From assembly GCA_944391505.1 (NCBI GenBank), contig CALXTV010000001.1, positions 98,651-162,650 on the forward strand: a stretch of DNA of 64,000 nucleotides, given 5' to 3'. The DNA is from an uncultured Alphaproteobacteria bacterium. GTDB lineage: Bacteria > Pseudomonadota > Alphaproteobacteria > RF32 > CAG-239. The notes beneath the pieces are model-generated. The model was not told where the DNA came from. It saw only the letters and a list, made by a program, of their open reading frames with translations, and searched no databases. The position numbers and the translations under genes are program-made. How positions within the stretch are numbered: the stretch's first letter is position 1; each line of letters opens with the position of its first letter. This document shows positions 54,196 to 63,971 of this stretch, piece after piece.

Positions 54196-55100
54196 TCAGT
54201 AATTCCGTAATTCCCATTGACCAGCAAAATCAACAACAGCAAAAAGAAAATCATCGAAAAACCGGCTTTGACAGATACGTTATCGGGAACTTTGCCCGTC
54301 CGGTTCAGAACATATACAAAAATCGGCGCCACCAACAGCAATGCGGTGACATAACCTGGATTCGGCGCCACGCGCAATGCCAGCGTTTTGGCCGTAATCA
54401 GTGCAGCACTGAAAGCCACCATATAAATTCCCGGCCGCACTGTCCGACGGTTGAAAATATCGGCAGCCGCTCGCTTAAGGCTTCCGGGTTTCTGCGTCCG
54501 CAGATAAAAGAAAAGATTATAACAGCCGCTTACAAACAAAGAAACCGCCAGATAATACGTTATCGCGCCCCACACACCTGATTTTGAATGAACGGCAATT
54601 TCTTTGGTTGCAATACTCATTCCGGCTAAAGCAAAAACCGCCGGCAGAATATAAGCAGCCACTTTTTGCGATACCGGACTTTGCACCATCTGCCAATAAC
54701 TGACCGTAAAACCGAACAAGACCAGAATCAGGCTTATAAATACCGTTCCGTTGTCAAGCAGATGCCTGAATTGTTCCGGCGTCAGAAACCACCACAAAAA
54801 AGTCGTAACCAAAGCCGTAATTGCCATAAAACGCGACGTCGGCCCGGCGCCGAAATCAGCCGAGGCAAAAAACAAATGAGAATCATAAATGCCGATTAAC
54901 AACCCCTGAAAAATCAGCAGAAACCAATAGTCAACCTCGGAAGGAACCGGAAAAAACAGCAAAAAAGGCAAAAAAAACAACGAAATTCCGAAACCTCGCC
55001 AGATTCCGAGCACATAGCCGTTCAGCCTGTAATGTTGATTAAACAGCGTATAAACTGCTGTAAAAAACCCGTAAACCAGCCCGTCAATTACCCAAAGCAT
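54192..55100 (-). CDS. EamA-like membrane transporter
   Basis: A 302-residue protein with about ten hydrophobic helices in two similar halves, matching the drug/metabolite transporter (EamA) type. The segments MLWVIDGLVYGFFTAVYTLFNQHY, LLVAPIFVYVLN and FFLLLLILLV are typical membrane helices. The likely start is the internal ATG (MLWVIDG) preceded by GCGGGA; the TTG five codons earlier has no site. The substrate cannot be told. It is convergent with hemW. Confidence 0.7.
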   Translation of the reverse strand: MLWVIDGLVYGFFTAVYTLFNQHYRLNGYVLGIWRGFGISLFFLPFLLFFPVPSEVDYWFLLIFQGLLIGIYDSHLFFASADFGAGPTSRFMAITALVTTFLWWFLTPEQFRHLLDNGTVFISLILVLFGFTVSYWQMVQSPVSQKVAAYILPAVFALAGMSIATKEIAVHSKSGVWGAITYYLAVSLFVSGCYNLFFYLRTQKPGSLKRAAADIFNRRTVRPGIYMVAFSAALITAKTLALRVAPNPGYVTALLLVAPIFVYVLNRTGKVPDNVSVKAGFSMIFFLLLLILLVNGNYGITD

Positions 55101-55160
55101 AATATTATCCCGCAAAATTTTCTACAAGATAATATAATTGCTTACTAACCGGATAAAAGA

Positions 55161-55388
55161 TTAAACAGAAATTTTTTTATAAAAATCAAGAATCTTAAGC
55201 AGACTTTCTATGGTTACCTCAGCCCTGCCGCTTTCAATATCCGCCAGAACATTTTCATCAAGACCGGCCTTTTCAGAAAGCTGCGCAACCGAAAGATTTT
55301 CTCTGTTTCTCAACATAACCAGATATTCCCGGATATGCTGCTGAATAATATCAAAAATCTCTGAGGTCTGTACGTCACGCGTTTTCAT
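55161..55388 (-). CDS. Xre-type helix-turn-helix regulator
   Basis: A 75-residue DNA-binding protein. LSVAQLSEKAGLDENVLADIESGRAEVTIESLLKIL (residues about 33-68) is a classic HTH-3 domain: helix, AG-turn, recognition helix, and the E-x-G-R end. The preceding helix (FDIIQQHIREYLVMLRNREN) is its first helix. The first 25 codons of the larger open frame look non-coding, so the start is placed at MKTRDV; no ribosome site is clear. It faces away from the structured region at 55411. Confidence 0.75.
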   Translation of the reverse strand: MKTRDVQTSEIFDIIQQHIREYLVMLRNRENLSVAQLSEKAGLDENVLADIESGRAEVTIESLLKILDFYKKISV

Positions 55389-55780
55389 GGTTCTGCAAGC
55401 AAAAGGTGGAAAATCGTGGCGTGTAAGAGTACTAAGCAGCGCTAGTTCTGATATTAAAGGCAATCTGCCTTATATTACAGAAACACCACGATTTCCCGCA
55501 GAAATCGCAGAAATAACCGATCTATGTATACCAGCAACGGTATTGATACGACAAAATCGACATCAATACCGCCCGCTGCTTGTAAAAGCCTCTTACCGCT
55601 TCGATTCTCGCGTTTGAGAATACTGAAAGTTCTTTGTAGAACCTCCATACACCTTAATATAAACATATCTGCGGTTATTATGCAACCTTTTGTTGACAAA
55701 AACTATAATATAAAAAAACCTTAAAAGCAACTATATTTATCATATTTTCAACAAAGATACATTTTTAATTGAGTAAGTTC
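55389..55780. other. Non-coding region with several perfect hairpins
   Basis: Nearly 400 bases with no supported gene. Five stems fill 55411-55642: AAATCGTGG/CCACGATTT (55411-55494) enclosing AGGCA-ATC-TGCCT (55458-55470); CGGTATTGAT/ATCAATACCG (55538-55571); ATTCTC-GCGTTT-GAGAAT (55604-55621); GTTCT-TTGT-AGAAC (55629-55642). The rest to the trxA terminator is AT-rich. Such a set suggests a structured RNA or a group of protein-binding palindromes. Open frames of 60-76 codons cross it on both strands but resemble nothing. Confidence 0.5.
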
Positions 55781-55809
55781 AAAAAAAACAGGCAGTTTTA
55801 TACTGCCTG
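55781..55809 (-). terminator. Terminator of trxA
   Basis: A stem CAGGCAGT/ACTGCCTG (55789-55809) with a five-base loop and, on the minus strand, eight T right after it. It begins 20 bases after the trxA stop. Confidence 0.9.
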
Positions 55810-55828
55810 CTTAAACAATCATCAAAGT

Positions 55829-56143
55829 TTATTTATGAGATTCAATCCAGGAAACCAGCGAAGCCTGTGAATTTAATCCGACCTTAACATCAACCTGCTT
55901 GCCGTCCTTAAACAAAAACATTGTTGGAATGCTGCGGATTCCGTATTGAGCAGCCGTATTCGGAGATTCATCGACATTCATCTTGCAAATGGTAACTTTG
56001 TCGCCCATTTCCTTGGAAACTTCTTCCAAAACCGGACCGAGCTGACGGCAGGGGCCGCACCACTCAGCCCAAAAGTCAACCAAGACCAGACCTTTTGAAT
56101 TAAGAACCTCGGATTCAAACTGGCTGTCAGTAATTTGCTTCAT
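55829..56143 (-). CDS. trxA: Thioredoxin
   Basis: The general cytoplasmic thiol reductant. The 104 residues start MKQITDSQFESEVL and contain FWAEWCGPCRQLGP with Cys29 and Cys32. YGIRSIPTMFLFKDGKQVD holds the cis-proline. AAAGGG precedes the ATG chosen; five extra codons are open upstream. Its own terminator follows. It lies downstream of addA. Confidence 0.97.
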   Translation of the reverse strand: MKQITDSQFESEVLNSKGLVLVDFWAEWCGPCRQLGPVLEEVSKEMGDKVTICKMNVDESPNTAAQYGIRSIPTMFLFKDGKQVDVKVGLNSQASLVSWIESHK

Positions 56144-56236
56144 CTTATTCCCTTTCAATTTTTGTGGTAACGATAAATGTTATATAAGTTATGATTTATT
56201 TATATTAAAGGCTAATAAAATAAAAACAACCAAAAT

Positions 56237-59200
56237 TTATGCAATTTCCATCAATCTTGCCGTGTCGGTCCACAAAATACAGGTCTCGATTTTTCGTCCC
56301 GGATAAACCTCCGCCAACAGCTTTCGATAGGCCTGCAACTGCCGGACATAAACCGGCGGAACATCTGCTGCCGTCTCGGCTGCCGGTCGGTTAGTCTTAA
56401 AATCAACAATAACCACCCTGTCTTCAAACACGGCCAGACGATCCACCTGCGCGGAAATAATCCGCCCGTCGACAACACCCATAATCGGCACTTCCGCTTT
56501 GGATTCCGAACCGAACAATACAGAGAATTTCGGATTTTCAAGCAGATTCATTACTTCGACACAAATACGTTCAATTTCACTTTCCTGCAATCCGTAAGCT
56601 TCTTTAGTCAGAAAATCGTAAATAACCTGCCGTTTATCTGCCGTGCGGACATCAGGCAAAAACTGCAGAAGTTTATGAATAAGACGCCCACGTCGATAAC
56701 GGCTGTTTCCGTTGTCGCCAATCGGCGACGTCAACGGCTGCTCTTCATCATCGGGCCTGGAAGGTGTATAAGGTTTTGACAAAGCGCCTTCTTCCGGAGC
56801 CGGCTCGTTAATCCATCCGAACACAGGCCGTTGCAGTTCCTTGACGACGGCTTCATTTTTACGCTCTGCCGGCAACCTCTGTGCCGTTTCGTAAACCAAA
56901 GTACCGTCGCTTTTTTCTTCACTGATGCCCGTAAAGCAGCGCCGACAAAGTTCATACCAGGATTCCTCCGACACTTTGCTCTTTTTGCGATAACCGCAAA
57001 TGCAGAGCCTGTCTTCGGCACGGGTCAGCGCCACATAAAGCAGCCGACGGTACTCTTCCAATGCCAGCTCGGATTCTTTCGTCTTGATCCGCGTACAGTT
57101 TTTTTCATAATCACGGGCAGTCAGCGGATAATAAAAAATATCATCCCAAAGCAGACCGGCTTCTTTTTTTGTACTGACGACCCGCACCGTATCCGGAAGG
57201 ATTACGATCGGCGCCTGCAGTCCCTTGGAACCGTGCACGGTCATAATCCGCACCACATTGGCATCGCCCTGCTCCAGTTCACGCTTAATTTCAACTTCGT
57301 CTTGCTTAATTCGGGCGATAAATCCCTGCAAGGTCGGAACATGTTCCTGCTCGTAAGCTAACGTCAGATTGACAAACTCGTCCAGGCCGTCCTCAACCTC
57401 ATATCCCATCCGCTCCACAAATTTTTTACGGCCGCCGAGCTTATTTAAGACATAGCCATAAAGTTCAAACGGACGAACATAATCGGCCTTATCCGACAAA
57501 TCCTGCAAAGTATGATAAATTTCTGCATATTTTTCATCTTTTCCAAGCCTTGTCCAAACTGTTGTTTTGCCTCGGTCATAGCAAAGCCGGAACAAATCGT
57601 CGTCATCAAGACCGAATAACGGTGATTTCAAAACCGTCGCCAAAGTCAAATCATCGGTCGGCAACAGCAGAAACTGCCCCAACGCAATCAAATCCTGAAT
57701 GGCGATCTGCTCCAGCAAACGTATCTTATCAATACCCGCCACGTTAACGCCGACGTTCTTGCACTCGCGCACCATTTCTTCCACAAAGGCATTGCGGCGC
57801 TGCACCAAAATCATAAAATCGCCGTATTGCACAGACCGATCTTGCGAAACCAGCATTTCTCCGGATTCGACCATGTTTTTTATACGCCTGGCAATCTGCC
57901 GCGCCAGCCTGGCACTGGTCGATTCGCTGCCCCGGCGTTCAACCGGCGGCAGCCATATATCCTTGTTTTCACCTTCTTCAGCCTCAATCAGCGGCCAAAG
58001 CTCAACCTTGCCGCCGACACCTGCCCGAAACGGAATATGCGTAATGTCTTCACCCTCGCCGACAACGCCCTTGGCCGCCGCGGCATCGCGAAAAAGAACA
58101 TTCACCGTATCCAAAACCGCTGCCGTCGAGCGAAACGAAACATCAAGATGAATCTGGTCAAAATTCGTCGACTGTGCGGCAAAATATTTCCGCATTTCCT
58201 CAAAGCCGCGCGGATCTGCTCCCTGAAAGCTGTAAATTGACTGTTTCCGGTCACCGACGGCAAATACCGTCCGTACAACTTCGCCGACGCTTTCTCCGGC
58301 AAAAAAATCTGCAGTCAGCGCTTTGACAATCGCCCATTGATCCGGCGATGTATCCTGCGCTTCGTCAATCAGCACATGGTCAATGCCGCCGTCCAATTTA
58401 AACAAAACCCAGTCGGCCACTGCCCTGTCTTCCAATAAAGAGCGGGTCAGCACGATTAAATCTTCATAATCCATCTTTGAATGAATTTTCTTAAACCGAT
58501 TATATCCGCCGATTAAATCTTCCGCCAAAAACAAAACCGCCCTCGTCGAAGCCAGCAGCCGAACCGCCATAAGTTTTTCCTCCAGGGCAAGTATCCGCTC
58601 CGCTTCCGCCGATGCACGCTCGGGAAGCGCCGCATAATGTTTGAGCGATTCTTTGTCTCCGGCTTTGGCATACGGCTCGCCTTTCTGCGTCAGAAACACC
58701 GATTTATAATCTTCATACATCACCGAAGGAAAACCGGCCTCCGAAACGGCCGCCAGCCGGTCTGCCTTTGCCTTGTCCTTAACGCCGCCCTGCCGCCAGG
58801 CCTCAATCAACTTCAATGTTTCCGCCCGGTCAATCTGCATCATAAACGCTGCGGTCAGGCTCTCCGCCGTATCTTCTTCCCCGACCTTCAACCTCCTGCT
58901 CAACTCGCTCAGTACCGCTTCGGCATTGCCGTATGCTGCAAACAAACGAACAATTTTGTTTCGTCCCGCGGCAATCGAATTCATTATGTTCGGAAACTGA
59001 AATTCGCTCACGTTCCGGGTCAGATATGCCAAAGCCTTTCCTGCACGACTTTCCGGTGCCGTTTCAATTTTCTGCAACAGCGCTTTTTTCACATCTTCCA
59101 TCGCTTCTGCGGCCGTTCGGTCGTCCATAACCTCAAAATACGGCGATACTTTTGCCTCCAAGGGAAACCGCTTCAACACTTCCTGACAAAAGCTGTGAAT

Positions 59201-59608
59201 GGTTTGAATTTTCATTCCGCCGGGCGTATCCAGCAAAACGGCAAACAACTTACGGGCCTGTGCTTCCAAACGGGCATAGTCTTTCGAATTATCCGGCAGT
59301 TTTCCGAGCAGCTTAAATAACTCTTCATGCAGCTCGTCTCCGCCAGCAACCGCCCAGCGGCTCAAGCGCCCGGCAATACGCGAACTCATCTCCACGGCCG
59401 CCGCTTTGGTATAAGTCAGACACAAAATTTTTCCCGGCGGCACTCCGTTTAGTAGCAAACGCAGCACCCGATCGGACAAAACCTTGGTTTTGCCGGTACC
59501 GGCCGAGGCCTCCACCCAGACCGAACGGGTCGGATCCGCCGCCCGCCGCTGCTGAATCGTTGCTCTTTCGCCCAGTTGTTTTCGTGCTGTAATAATATCG
59601 TCAGTCAT
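56237..59608 (-). CDS. addA: Double-strand break repair helicase-nuclease AddA
   Basis: AddA with AddB processes DNA ends for RecA loading, the alphaproteobacterial counterpart of RecBCD. The 1123 residues show a UvrD-type helicase: VEASAGTGKTKVLSDRVLRLLL (about 32-54), LCLTYTKAAAVEMSSRI, LIDEAQDTSPDQW, VGDRKQSIYSFQGADP, HGSKGLQAPIVILPDT, LYVALTRAEDRL. The C-terminal PD-(D/E)XK nuclease has RRGRLIHKLLQFLP and VVIVDFKTNRP (about 1065). The start is the ATG after the addB stop (GAGGAG lies in the end of addB). Confidence 0.97.
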   Translation of the reverse strand: MTDDIITARKQLGERATIQQRRAADPTRSVWVEASAGTGKTKVLSDRVLRLLLNGVPPGKILCLTYTKAAAVEMSSRIAGRLSRWAVAGGDELHEELFKLLGKLPDNSKDYARLEAQARKLFAVLLDTPGGMKIQTIHSFCQEVLKRFPLEAKVSPYFEVMDDRTAAEAMEDVKKALLQKIETAPESRAGKALAYLTRNVSEFQFPNIMNSIAAGRNKIVRLFAAYGNAEAVLSELSRRLKVGEEDTAESLTAAFMMQIDRAETLKLIEAWRQGGVKDKAKADRLAAVSEAGFPSVMYEDYKSVFLTQKGEPYAKAGDKESLKHYAALPERASAEAERILALEEKLMAVRLLASTRAVLFLAEDLIGGYNRFKKIHSKMDYEDLIVLTRSLLEDRAVADWVLFKLDGGIDHVLIDEAQDTSPDQWAIVKALTADFFAGESVGEVVRTVFAVGDRKQSIYSFQGADPRGFEEMRKYFAAQSTNFDQIHLDVSFRSTAAVLDTVNVLFRDAAAAKGVVGEGEDITHIPFRAGVGGKVELWPLIEAEEGENKDIWLPPVERRGSESTSARLARQIARRIKNMVESGEMLVSQDRSVQYGDFMILVQRRNAFVEEMVRECKNVGVNVAGIDKIRLLEQIAIQDLIALGQFLLLPTDDLTLATVLKSPLFGLDDDDLFRLCYDRGKTTVWTRLGKDEKYAEIYHTLQDLSDKADYVRPFELYGYVLNKLGGRKKFVERMGYEVEDGLDEFVNLTLAYEQEHVPTLQGFIARIKQDEVEIKRELEQGDANVVRIMTVHGSKGLQAPIVILPDTVRVVSTKKEAGLLWDDIFYYPLTARDYEKNCTRIKTKESELALEEYRRLLYVALTRAEDRLCICGYRKKSKVSEESWYELCRRCFTGISEEKSDGTLVYETAQRLPAERKNEAVVKELQRPVFGWINEPAPEEGALSKPYTPSRPDDEEQPLTSPIGDNGNSRYRRGRLIHKLLQFLPDVRTADKRQVIYDFLTKEAYGLQESEIERICVEVMNLLENPKFSVLFGSESKAEVPIMGVVDGRIISAQVDRLAVFEDRVVIVDFKTNRPAAETAADVPPVYVRQLQAYRKLLAEVYPGRKIETCILWTDTARLMEIA

Positions 59609-59617
59609 CAACCGGCG

Positions 59618-62497
59618 TCACTCCTCTTTTTCCACAACCGACCATTCGCGAACCCGTGCCAGATGTTCATAATCCGAATATTTCGGCGCCTGTTTTGGAT
59701 TCGGCTGGCAGATATAAGCCGTTTTTTCAAAATCAAATACCGAGGCCAACGTCACAATCCGCTCGTAGCTTTTGTCCAACAGCTCGTCCATATTGTTTTC
59801 GACCACAATTTCCTGACGCCCGAGCTGCCAGTAAATCAACTTGTCGACTTCCGCTGCCGGAATATTCTGAAAGCCGCCAAACTTGGCAATCAGACCCTCT
59901 ATCGGCAACTGCGGTGCATAACCACCCTCCACTTCTTTCACGCTGCGGGCATAGCCGGTTTTATAATCGATGATGTTGATTTTTCCGTCTTTGGTTTCAT
60001 CAACCCGGTCGGCCTTTGCGGTAATTGTAAACTTGCCGGCCGGTGCCTCAAAGCTGAAACTGCCTTCGACTTCGCTGTGAACTTCTTTTATCTGCGGCCG
60101 GTAATTTCGTTCGGCACCGACCAGCCAATCGACCGTCTTTTCAAATGCCGGCCACCAGAAAGCCCGCGTCTCCATCGCAATCTTGTTTTCCGCAAAATAT
60201 CCTCTCCCGAGCGCCAGCAGCTCGGCTTTTGCATTTTCCGGAAAATCCGCCGGATGCAGATTATTGAACTTTTCCAAAACGGCATGGATAATCGTACCGT
60301 AATCTTTCAGGCTCAAATCCTGTTCCGGTTCGTCCAGCTTTTTCAACTTCAGAATATATTTGGCATAAATAATATACGGATCACGCATCCAGTTTTCGAC
60401 CGCACTCGCCGACATCACACGCGGCCGCGCCTCAACCGGCGGCCTCGGCTCCGGCGGCAGCAGACGTTTGAAAACCTCCGCCCGGTCAAGAAACGCCGCC
60501 CACGATTTAAAAGCCTCGTCTTCCAGACCGGAAATCTCAACACCCAAAGCCTTAAGCACCGTTTCCAGACGCATCCACCAGCGCGACTTGACCATCGGCG
60601 TTCCCTGCACACGTTCCGCCCGGGTCAGATAGACGCGATCCGCCGCCAGAAACTGACAAAAATCATGCGCCAAAACGCCGATTGCTTTCTCCGGCAACGG
60701 AAAACCAAAGTCTTTTTTCATCGGCCGCGACATCCACGGATCCGCTCCGGCGGCTTTGGGAAAAGCGCCTTCATTGACCTCGCCGACAATTATCGTGTCA
60801 AAATGCGTCAGCCGTGCTTCTATCGGACCGAGAATACGCAGACGCGGATGCGTACCGTACTTCGGTCGCACCGTCACACCCGCCATCAGGGCTTCGAACA
60901 ACCCTTCGTATTCGGCCGTGTCAATCTCGCCCAAAACCCCGGCGCTCTGATACAAATCGGCAATAAAACCGGCCGCGGCTTCTCCGGCATCGCCTTTCCA
61001 CAAAACGGACGTACCGCTCACGCCCGGCAACGACGCCAGTTTTTCCGCCGTCCGGATATGAACCTCCAGCAAAGCCTTAAAATCTGCTTTCGGCTGCTGC
61101 AACAACGCGGAAAATTCCTGCATCTGTACTTTTATGCCATCAATTTTCTTTTCCAGCGTCTCATCACTGCCGCCGCCGCGCAAAATTTGTTTTTCATAAT
61201 CTCGAACCAGACGACGGATATCGGCATATTCATAACCCGCAGCCAAAAGCGGCAGCTTCAACAAGCTCAAAAATTCAATCGGCGCAAAATTGCTCCTAAC
61301 CGCCGCCGAAAGCTGCCGCAGATAAATGCCCGCCGGTGTTCGCGCCAGCGGCTGACCGGCTGAATCGTCGACTTTAATATTCCAGCGCTGCAGTTCGGAA
61401 GCCACCCGCCGCGCCAAATTCCGGTCGGTTGTTACCAACGCCGCCGTTTTTTCCGGATGTTCCAGCGTTTCGCGCATGATCAGCGCGATTGTCAGCGCCT
61501 CGCTTCTGATATCGTCACAATCGACCAAACTGATGCCGTCATAAGCTTCATGATAAATTTTCGCCGCCGCAATGTCCCGCCATTTATCGGTTGTTTTCGC
61601 CGGCCGCATAATCTCGGAAACAAACTTCTCCCTCTGCGAGTTGGCCGGCGGCACAAAATCGGCAATTCCATGCCGGTCGACCTGCAGATATTCAAGCAAC
61701 TCTTTCAGCTCAAATTGCGGATGCGTTTCGTCAACCGCGTTCCAGCTTTCCTCATCCAGATTTTTATCCAACCCGGGCAGATAAACCTCGCCCCGCGGCA
61801 ATTCCGAAATAACCTTAACCAATTCTTTCATAACCGGAAAAGTTGCCGTTGTTCCGACGGCGGCAATTCTTTTTGCAGGCGGCCGTGCTTTCCATATTTC
61901 CGTCTGTGCGGCAATCAACCTGTTTCGGCGCTCGCCCGGATCAATCAACCCGCGTTCTTTCAATATATCCGGCCAATAACGGGTAATGATTTCCAAAAAC
62001 TTCAGGGTTTCCTGCCAATGCGCGGCATACTCCGCCGGAACCAGATCGGCCAGCCGTTCAAACGACAATTTTTCATTATGCGCCGTATCAATCAGATCAG
62101 CCAGTTCCTGCGCCAGATAACAGGCCTGATTAGCCGTCAGTTTTTCAAGGCCGAACTCGGCCGGCTTGCTTAGAATAATTTTGGTAAACAGCAGCAGCCG
62201 CTCGTTGCGCTCGATTGCCGGAGCCAGAGTTGTCAAACTGTCCGCAAAATCAAAACCTGTCAAAAACAGTTCGTCTTCTTCAACATCGCCGATCGGCACC
62301 ATCTTCGGCAGCAGCGTCGGCGTCAGTCCTCTCTGCCGAACGAAAGCATCGGCCAAAGCCTTGGCCGCCCGCCGATTCGGCAGCAAAAACAACACATCGG
62401 CCAATTCCAGCGGTTTTTGCGCATACTCCGTCAAAAAGCTTTCGGCCAAAACGTCGACGGCCGATAAACTTGCCGGAATATTGTAAATGCTGCCCAT
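59618..62497 (-). CDS. addB: Double-strand break repair protein AddB
   Basis: The partner of AddA. The 959 residues begin with an inactivated helicase-like part (LLPNRRAAKALADAFV where Walker A would be) and end in a nuclease domain with SASAVENWMRDPYIIYAKYILKL, GTIIHAVLEKFN and INIIDYKTGYARSVKEVE (about 838-850), which carries Asp-x-Lys. No four-cysteine iron-sulfur set is visible, unlike the Firmicutes AddB. The stop lies nine bases before addA; the pair is one operon. rdgB ends 15 bases upstream. Confidence 0.95.
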   Translation of the reverse strand: MGSIYNIPASLSAVDVLAESFLTEYAQKPLELADVLFLLPNRRAAKALADAFVRQRGLTPTLLPKMVPIGDVEEDELFLTGFDFADSLTTLAPAIERNERLLLFTKIILSKPAEFGLEKLTANQACYLAQELADLIDTAHNEKLSFERLADLVPAEYAAHWQETLKFLEIITRYWPDILKERGLIDPGERRNRLIAAQTEIWKARPPAKRIAAVGTTATFPVMKELVKVISELPRGEVYLPGLDKNLDEESWNAVDETHPQFELKELLEYLQVDRHGIADFVPPANSQREKFVSEIMRPAKTTDKWRDIAAAKIYHEAYDGISLVDCDDIRSEALTIALIMRETLEHPEKTAALVTTDRNLARRVASELQRWNIKVDDSAGQPLARTPAGIYLRQLSAAVRSNFAPIEFLSLLKLPLLAAGYEYADIRRLVRDYEKQILRGGGSDETLEKKIDGIKVQMQEFSALLQQPKADFKALLEVHIRTAEKLASLPGVSGTSVLWKGDAGEAAAGFIADLYQSAGVLGEIDTAEYEGLFEALMAGVTVRPKYGTHPRLRILGPIEARLTHFDTIIVGEVNEGAFPKAAGADPWMSRPMKKDFGFPLPEKAIGVLAHDFCQFLAADRVYLTRAERVQGTPMVKSRWWMRLETVLKALGVEISGLEDEAFKSWAAFLDRAEVFKRLLPPEPRPPVEARPRVMSASAVENWMRDPYIIYAKYILKLKKLDEPEQDLSLKDYGTIIHAVLEKFNNLHPADFPENAKAELLALGRGYFAENKIAMETRAFWWPAFEKTVDWLVGAERNYRPQIKEVHSEVEGSFSFEAPAGKFTITAKADRVDETKDGKINIIDYKTGYARSVKEVEGGYAPQLPIEGLIAKFGGFQNIPAAEVDKLIYWQLGRQEIVVENNMDELLDKSYERIVTLASVFDFEKTAYICQPNPKQAPKYSDYEHLARVREWSVVEKEE

Positions 62498-62511
62498 TTA
62501 GCCGCCGTATT

Positions 62512-63102
62512 TCAGTTATTCAAACAGTCCAAAAATTTCTTTAAAGCCCTGCCCCGATGAGAAATCGCATTTTTTTCCTCTTTGCCGAACTCTCCGAAAC
62601 TCCGTCCGTCACCCTCGTCGGGAATAAACAGGGGATCATAGCCGAAACCGCCGCTCCCGTGTTTTTCGTTTGCAATCCGACCGTCAACCCGTCCCTCGAA
62701 AATTTTTGTTTCCGAACCGGGAACCGCAAAAGCCAGCACACAGGAAAAATGCGCCTTGCGTGCTTTGTCGCCGGTTGCCGACAATTCACCGAGCAGCATT
62801 TCCATACCCTTGTCAAAATTCCGGTCAGGGGCATAGCGGGCCGAATAAACGCCGGGTCTCCCGCCGAGCGCATCAACGCACAAACCGGAATCATCGGCCA
62901 GACACGGCAAGCCGCACAGTTTTGAAAGCCCTTCGGCCTTCAGGCGTGCATTTTCTTCAAAAGTCGTGCCGGTTTCTTCCACATCGGGAAGTTCCAGATC
63001 GGCCGCCGCCAAAACCGTAATTTCCAAAGGTTTCAGCATATCTCTGATTTCTTTGATTTTGCCCTGATTATGACTGGCAACCACAAGTTTTTCAATTTTC
63101 AT
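62512..63102 (-). CDS. rdgB: dITP/XTP pyrophosphatase RdgB
   Basis: It clears non-canonical purine nucleotides (dITP, XTP). The 196 residues show VVASHNQGKIKEIRDML, FEENARLKAEGLSKLCGLPCLADDSGLCVDALGGRPGVYSARYA and GSGGFGYDPLFIPDEG. The start is placed at ATG 63102, preceded by GGGA; GTG two codons earlier would overlap rph by four bases. It follows rph immediately, the usual alphaproteobacterial order. Confidence 0.96.
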   Translation of the reverse strand: MKIEKLVVASHNQGKIKEIRDMLKPLEITVLAAADLELPDVEETGTTFEENARLKAEGLSKLCGLPCLADDSGLCVDALGGRPGVYSARYAPDRNFDKGMEMLLGELSATGDKARKAHFSCVLAFAVPGSETKIFEGRVDGRIANEKHGSGGFGYDPLFIPDEGDGRSFGEFGKEEKNAISHRGRALKKFLDCLNN

Positions 63103-63104
63103 GC

Positions 63105-63815
63105 TCACATTCCCAACGCTTTTCGCTGCTCTTCAATCAGTTTGGCAATACCACCGCGCGCCAGCCTCAAAAGCTCCTTAAACGCATCTTCCTCAAACGG
63201 ATTTCCCTCCGCGGTACCCTGAATTTCGACAATTTTGCCGCTTTCGGTCAGCACAAAGTTCATGTCGGCCTGCGCATGTGAGTCCTCTTCATAATCGACG
63301 TCGACGATTTTTTCGCCCTCGTGAATGGCACAGGAAATCGCCGCCACATATTCGCGTATCGGATTTGTTTTCAGCTTCTTTTCCAGCAGTAGTTTGCGAA
63401 TACACAGATATAAGGCTACAAAACCGCCGGTAATCGAAGCCGTGCGCGTTCCTCCGTCCGCCTGTATTACGTCGCAGTCAATGCAAATGGAAATATCCTT
63501 CATTTTTTCCAAATCGACCACAGCCCTTAACGAACGGCCGATAAGCCGCTGAATTTCCTGCGTGCGCCCGGAGGGCTTTTTGCTCTCACGGGGTACGCGA
63601 ACCTGCGTTGCCCGCGGCAGCATGGCATATTCGGCGGTAATCCAGCCTTTGTTCTGCCCTTTCAGCCAGGCCGGCACTTTTTCCTCCACACTGGCCGTAC
63701 AGACAACATGGGTGCCGCCGCACTTAATCAGGCAGGAACCTTCGGCATAAGGGTTAAAATTCGGAATAATTTCAATTTCTCTGATTTCATCTTTTAAACG
63801 GTTTGAGTGACGCAT
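63105..63815 (-). CDS. rph: Ribonuclease PH
   Basis: RNase PH trims tRNA 3' ends. The 236 residues start MRHSNRLKDEIREIEIIPNFNPYAEGSCLIKCGGTHVVCTASVEE, trimmed here as marker, and include GQNKGWITAEYAMLPRATQVR, GRTQEIQRLIGRSLRAVVDLEKM, IDCDVIQADGGTRTASITG and the end DVDYEEDSHAQADMNFVLTESGKIVEIQGTAEG. Twenty-two earlier codons are open but lack homology; AAGAGAAAAG precedes the chosen ATG. First gene of rph-rdgB-addB-addA. Confidence 0.97.
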   Translation of the reverse strand: MRHSNRLKDEIREIEIIPNFNPYAEGSCLIKCGGTHVVCTASVEEKVPAWLKGQNKGWITAEYAMLPRATQVRVPRESKKPSGRTQEIQRLIGRSLRAVVDLEKMKDISICIDCDVIQADGGTRTASITGGFVALYLCIRKLLLEKKLKTNPIREYVAAISCAIHEGEKIVDVDYEEDSHAQADMNFVLTESGKIVEIQGTAEGNPFEEDAFKELLRLARGGIAKLIEEQRKALGM

Positions 63816-63921
63816 TTTCTTTTCTCTTATAAAAAACAACCTACGGGCAACATACGCCAAAACCGCAAACTCGGCAAGCATAATCTTCCTGTTCTAAAAA
63901 AATACCTACCGCCTTATACAC

Positions 63922-63951
63922 AAAAACCGGAGCTGCCGCCCCGGTTTTTTT
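63922..63951 (-). terminator. Terminator of the gene beyond the right edge
   Basis: A stem AAAAACCGG/CCGGTTTTT around a ten-base loop, with T runs on both sides. It lies 21 bases after the apparent stop at 63972 of a minus-strand gene, and upstream of rph. Confidence 0.75.
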
Positions 63952-63971
63952 ACTTGTCGTAAACAAATAAT

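Noticed and set aside
55475-55699. Minus-strand 74-codon frame in the structured gap
   Set aside because: It crosses several perfect hairpins, has no ribosome site and resembles no protein, so it is not called as a gene.
59576-61363. A plus-strand open frame of 595 codons antisense to addB
   Set aside because: addB is strongly supported by nuclease and neighbour evidence; the antisense product is rich in Arg, His and Phe in an uneven way and resembles no protein.
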